DNA from: Morella rubra
Lineage: Eukaryota; Streptophyta; Magnoliopsida; Fagales; Myricaceae
Length of the DNA stretch: 64,000 nucleotides
Direction: 5' to 3'
Assembly: GCA_003952965.2 (NCBI GenBank)
Contig: CM025852.1
Span: 15,236,901 to 15,300,900 of the forward strand
Part shown: piece by piece, positions 59,750-64,000 of the stretch
How positions within the stretch are numbered: position 1 is the stretch's first letter
Layout: each line of letters starts with the position of its first letter
Made by a program: the position numbers and the translations under genes
Notes under the pieces: model-generated
Seen by the model: the letters and a program-made list of their open reading frames with translations, nothing else
What the model was told of the DNA's origin: nothing
Database searches by the model: none

Positions 59750-60436
59750 CTTCTCTCCACTCAACAATTACATCAAATAAAGATTCTTTATGCCTGATCT
59801 GCAAAGACAAGAAAGAAACTATCACTATATTTTTCTCGATTGCAATCTAGCAAAAATAATTTGGAGACAAAGTATGTGGCCCTTATTGGTGCATAAATTA
59901 GCTTCCAAGCCTTTTATAGACTAGATCCGCATCATCTTGGATCCCACTGCAACACTCAACATCCCTAAGGAAGACTCCCATTGATTCTAAATTTTTGCAG
60001 CTATTGCATGCTACTTGATTTGGGTACACAAAAACAAAATATGAAAATAAAACATCAAAATTGATCCAATAATTGTGCTGAGGAAAATTAACTTAACTAA
60101 CAACCGCATAACATTACTGTGCTTGGAGCTTTTGTCAAAATACGCCGAAGGAACAAACTTGCCCTCACCCAGGTAATTGTTTTAAAGCACAATTTGATGC
60201 GGCTACTCAAAGCACAAAATCACCGGTAGTAGTAACCAACTTCAATCCCACTCAGAATCTCATTCATGCCGCAATAAGAATTTTGCCATCAGCGGATCCA
60301 CATTGCACTGAAGCGGAAGGGGCTCTCCTCACAATTGAAGAAAATGTGAAGATTCGAATAAAGCATCTGCTTATGGAAGGCGGCTTTGCCTTAGTAATTG
60401 ATACCTTGTCTTAGCCCAATGACCACGTGGATAAAA
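59750..60436 (+). mobile_element. LINE family III 3' part with RNase H domain
   Basis: The + strand encodes a zinc-finger-like block (DSLCLICKDKKETI) and then FLDCNLAKIIWRQSMWPL. In other frames an RNase H-like domain follows (FDAATQSTKSPVVV, TEAEGALLTIEENV, IKHLLMEGGFALVIDTLSQP). Such RNase H tails occur at the ORF2 end of some plant LINEs. It abuts the minus-strand family I fragment on its left and repeat R on its right. Confidence 0.65.
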
Positions 60437-60803
60437 GTTTGCTTGCAAAAAATTTACTTACTTGATCTTGATGAACAATCTTAATCTTCAAGTCTTGTTG
60501 ATCTCACACCTTGAGTCTTTTGATTTCACAACTAAGCAGTCCAAATATTCTGTCTCCTTCCTTTCCACGTTCACAGCCATCACAGGGTTTCTCTAAAGTC
60601 CTGATGGCCAACCACTTGTATTTGATCAACTATCTCATAGTCTATCCTTTTAATAAAATCCTAGTTGCGATAGTACGTGGGATCATTGAGGATTTTAGAT
60701 CTAGGCCACATGATCATTTGGAAAAACTCTTTTTCCATTAATTCTCTTATATTCTTTATTTTGAATTTCAGACTTCTACTACTTATAATCATGTTCATCA
60801 ACA
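60437..60803. repeat. Repeat R, copy 3
   Basis: It begins GTTTGCTTGCAAAAAATTTAC and shares GTTGATCTCACACCTTGAGT, GCAGTCCAAATATTCTG and GTGGGATCATTGAGGATTTT with the other two copies. Beyond about 60803 similarity to copy 1 fades. Confidence 0.7.
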
Positions 60804-61017
60804 TATTAAAATTCACCCCTGAGAATTTAAGATTGATTTGTGAAATCCTTTTTGCAAATAATTATTTGTTTATTTATCCTTCCACCAAGCTATATTCCAC
60901 ATCAACTAATAGGACCGGAACTATATCACCGATTAAGTCTCTAACTCATATAATTCTTAATTTACAATCTATAACCCGTTGGACTTTCGAATTGTTTCCA
61001 AAACAATTTAACAAATA

Positions 61018-61054
<37 letters not shown>

Positions 61055-61199
61055 CGAAAAGAATTTCACAAAATTCCATTGGCCAATGATTTCTTTTCTT
61101 TTCCAGCCCTATACCAGATATATCGAATATATTGCCTCATCAAGACACTGGTGGATTCCTTATTGAGAATTTACACAAACTCATTTATAATTGAAAGTC
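60804..61199. other. AT-rich spacer with (TA)n
   Basis: Contains a TA dinucleotide run (61022-61051). No gene or repeat is recognised beyond possible further sequence of the element that includes repeat R. Confidence 0.4.
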
Positions 61200-62399
61200 T
61201 GAGAGCAACCCAAGAGGGGGGGTGAATTGGGTTTAATTAAAAGTTGAAACTTTTTCAAGAGGATTAAATAATCAAAACAATCAAGACAAAAATCAACAAT
61301 AAGAAAAGAACAACAAAGATGTAGGGTTTAGAGAGATGACACCGTATGTTTAGTGGTTCGGCCAATACTTGCCTACGTCCACCCCCAAGGCTATTGACTT
61401 CCTTGGGCTTCTCCACTATTTATCAAATAGCAAGTACACCTTAGCTTCCGGGTGCTAAGGAACCTTTACAATGCGTTTCTAGAGCTCACGCTTTAACTCT
61501 TCTTCACAGATCCTTAAACCAAAGGATTTTTTCTACTCACTCGAGTAGGACCCAGTGTTTACCCAACACTCACAAGATTTACAAATGAATGGGTACAACG
61601 AGAAAGTCACGGAATAGCTCTTAAAGCCGAGTATACAAGTATGAAGGACAAGGGAGAGCAAGAAACAGAAAGCACAAAAGAAAGCTAAAGTATTTCAGAG
61701 AACAAGCAAGCTTTCTTGGTGGGTACTAGCTTCTCTCTTCTTCAAGGCTCTTTCTCTCTCTCAAAATGTTAGGTGAAGAAGTAATTGCAAGTCGACGTTC
61801 GTTCGAGATATATCGTCTTCTTCTTTGAATCTTGCATTTAATGCGATTTGTTTTCAACGGTCATCGTGGTAGGTGAGAATGGCCGTTGGAAAGGTGCCAG
61901 TGATTTAATGAGCCATTTTGAGCGATCTGACATTTTCCGAAAAATCTTCAACCAAGTGGCATGTGTTGACACATGAATGGTATGTGTTGAAAAAGAGGGC
62001 GCTGGGAGTCAGTGCAATGTGTCGGCACCATGTTTTCTATGTGTCGACACTTCTTTTTGTCTGGAAAGCAGGTCTCGGGTGTAAGTGTAATGTGTCGGCA
62101 CTTGTCTTCTATGTGTCGACACCAAAGAGTGCTGGAGAGAGTTTTTTCAATTTTTCAAGATTCCAAATCATTCCAACACATATTGAAATACCTACAAAGA
62201 AGAATTTAATCGTATTAACTTGTGTAGTGATATTTCAAAACAACTTATACACATAAGGAGAGAGAAACTTCAATCCCTTGAATTATAACTTTGGAAGTAG
62301 TGGATTGACTGAAATAAAATCTAAAGTCTTCAAAACTTAGAAACTTTTGTTATCATCAAAATAAAATAGATTGTTTGTAAGAACAACCTTGGGCTAACA
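61200..62399 (-). repeat. 3' LTR of a Copia-type element (family C), copy 3
   Basis: It starts TGAGAGCAACCC and ends TTGGGCTAACA on the + strand. It shares with copies 1 and 2 the short G-run, ATGACACCGT, CTTGCCTACGTCCACCCCC and the TGTGTCGACAC palindromes (62013-62125). On its right is a purine tract when read on the minus strand (reverse complement of ATCTCCCCCTTTTTGATG, 62400-62417). This is the 3' LTR of an element on the minus strand. Confidence 0.8.
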
Positions 62400-64000
62400 A
62401 TCTCCCCCTTTTTGATGATGACAAAACCATTTTAAAAAAACAATTTGCTAACAAATAGAAAAGCTCCCCCTGAGAACAAGCAGGAGTTTTTCATGACATT
62501 TTTAGCAAAAAGGACTTTAAGATTTTACAAAAATTTGCAAGAGTTTCCTTTGTAAAAGAGGTTTCCCAAAATTTTAAAACAACACTTCTATATCTTCCTC
62601 CAAACTTCCCAAACTTCAAATTCCAATCAGAACACAAGACTTCAATAGAGAAGTTGAGAGTTAGAATATTACCTTTGAAGCAAGGAATATAGTGCAAGCA
62701 AATAGGCACTTTCTCTTATAATACCAAACTTAGAGAACCCAAAGAGATATGCAATATGACTAAGCATAGTCAAATGGACCAATTTAAGCAAAGATACTCA
62801 TTAGAAGAAGAATAAGGCAAATTTAGTCAAAGTAATAATAATTACAAGTTACAAGAGTATAAAAAAAAATTACAAGTTACAAGCAACAAAAAAAAAATGT
62901 TCTCTAAGTGAGCTAAGAAGTCAGCAATATCTAACACTTTCTCCCCCTTTGGCATCATAAAAAAAAAGAAGGCAAGGGGAGGGGCAAGGGTGAGGGCAAA
63001 GGAGATCAGGGAGGAGGAGGATGATCGACGTCAAATTTCCGCAACCAGTTGGTCCAAGTCGTTGAGAACCAATAGGTCCATTTCATGACAAGAGGCCGAA
63101 GTTTTTGATCAACATCCAGACTAAGCTCGGTGGCATTGACGACATCTTGAGCAGATGATTTTAAATCATTGACAGTAGCTTGAATCACCTCGCTGGCCAT
63201 ATGGATACTGTTGTTGACTTGGTTTGAGACCTCACATCCTTATCAAGAGTTGAAAACGCTCATATGAGCACCAACTGCTTGATGTCATCAAAGCCCGTCT
63301 TCATACAAGTGGTCAAGTTCTCCAATGCTGACCCAACTTCTTTTGTTCTTCTTTATCTCAAATGGAAGCTTCAAGAGATTCAAACGGGCATGAGAAGGAA
63401 GCTTTCGGAGGAATAACCAAAAGGTGGAGGAGTAGCAGAAGAGGAGTAGATTCAGCCATGGGAGTTCTAGGTAGGGTATCTCGTCCATATCCTCACTTTT
63501 CATCAGAACCCGATCCCCTTTGACTATCTTTTGAGGGGTTGCATCACCTTTCTTCACCCATTCTCCATCATCATTTTGCATGAACCCATCAACCTTAGAG
63601 TTTTCTGTTATACTCTTGGATGCTTTGGGTTTTTCTTTACTTCTCCCCAATCAATTTCAAGAGCTGAAAATGTGGTGAAAAACATCCATAGGGTAGCCCT
63701 TGCCTCTTCTTCTCAGTGGCAGCCTTCATATGGTTAATCATAGATGGCCCAAGGTTCATGGGTTCGGGTGATCAGACAGTACATAACAAATAGTTCTAAG
63801 TAACGTTATGTACTCAAATTTCCAGTCCTTGGTAAAATAATATTGCAAACCATATGATGTAAATCCGTCTATGAATGTTAGATCATTGGCAGTGGGTCTA
63901 ATACCTCATCTAGGGTTGGATTATCCAAAACAACCCTAAGTATATGAATGGGTTCAACTTCTGACATCCCCATCCAATTATGGCATCAAAGAACTTCTTC
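62400..64000 (-). mobile_element. Internal region of the family C Copia-type element, cut by the window end
   Basis: The internal region directly follows the polypurine tract. Two minus-strand frames stand out: 63006-63200 (MASEVIQATVNDLKSSAQDV..., helical, ending in prolines) and 63288-63650 (MGRSKEKPKASKSITENSKV..., basic N-terminus then hydrophobic). No reverse transcriptase, integrase or CCHC knuckle is seen in the 1.6 kb available. The TTTGATGATG-GGGGGAGA tract next to a TGTTAG LTR start is typical of SIRE-like Copia elements, but the lineage remains unproven. The element could be non-autonomous or simply continue outside the window. Confidence 0.5.

Noticed and set aside
1-64000. CRISPR arrays, rRNA genes, true tRNA genes, bacterial operons
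   Set aside because: None seen. The repeats here are LTR arrays, microsatellites and tandem duplications, and the tRNA-like boxes belong to the SINE; tRNA-Met words are retroelement primer sites.

Overview
The window is plant nuclear DNA, most probably from a woody eudicot. It is AT-rich and carries GT-AG introns, a plant-type GH31 alpha-glucosidase gene, plant L1-type LINEs, a tRNA-derived SINE, Tourist-like MITEs, Ty1/Copia and Ty3/Gypsy LTR elements and a TRIM-like miniature element. There are no bacterial-type operons, no CRISPR array and no rRNA genes. I could not name the species.

The only host locus I recognise is a GH31 gene on the + strand, related to the heteroglycan/neutral alpha-glucosidase HGL1 family. 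Seventeen coding exons can be placed between 2400 and 31919, with an eighteenth remnant at 32395-32483. Most splice phases fit and about 734 codons are kept, but the locus looks decayed. Exon 8 and exon 10 each lack one base, the exon 10 donor is not GT, and the part coding for the C-terminal quarter collapses into a short fused remnant. Intron 4 is about 15.3 kb and intron 9 about 4.6 kb because they hold transposable elements.

Layout. 1-2399: upstream region with a hairpin MITE, a diverged repeat array and a SINE with an 11-bp target duplication. 3343-18642 (intron 4): a degraded Copia element split by a non-autonomous LTR element that carries a captured SET-domain methyltransferase fragment and is itself split by a Gypsy-type LTR; then a TRIM-like element, a LINE with an inverted middle, a Gypsy LTR fragment and a two-LTR Gypsy remnant. 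20320-24771 (intron 9): a LINE with a poly-A tail. 32484-37623: a second LINE family with a 410-bp tandem duplication and copies of a 400-bp repeat R. 37624-58358: a very long Gypsy-type LTR serving as landing ground for two Copia-type solo LTRs, a 3.5-kb Gypsy solo LTR, a Tourist-like MITE and a two-LTR Gypsy element on the minus strand (48072-58185). 58550-60803: LINE pieces and a third R copy. 61200-64000: the 3' end of another Copia-type element on the minus strand, running off the window.

Most interesting: the SET-domain capture; a short inverted repeat TGAGTC-N4/5-GACTCA recurring at equivalent places in three different Gypsy LTR families; a reading frame conserved inside LTRs of two families; a palindrome array (TGTGTCGACACA) in the Copia-type LTRs; and repeat R, which always abuts the same LINE family. 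All calls come from reading the sequence by eye; no alignment or database search was run. LTR elements are described as fossils only.
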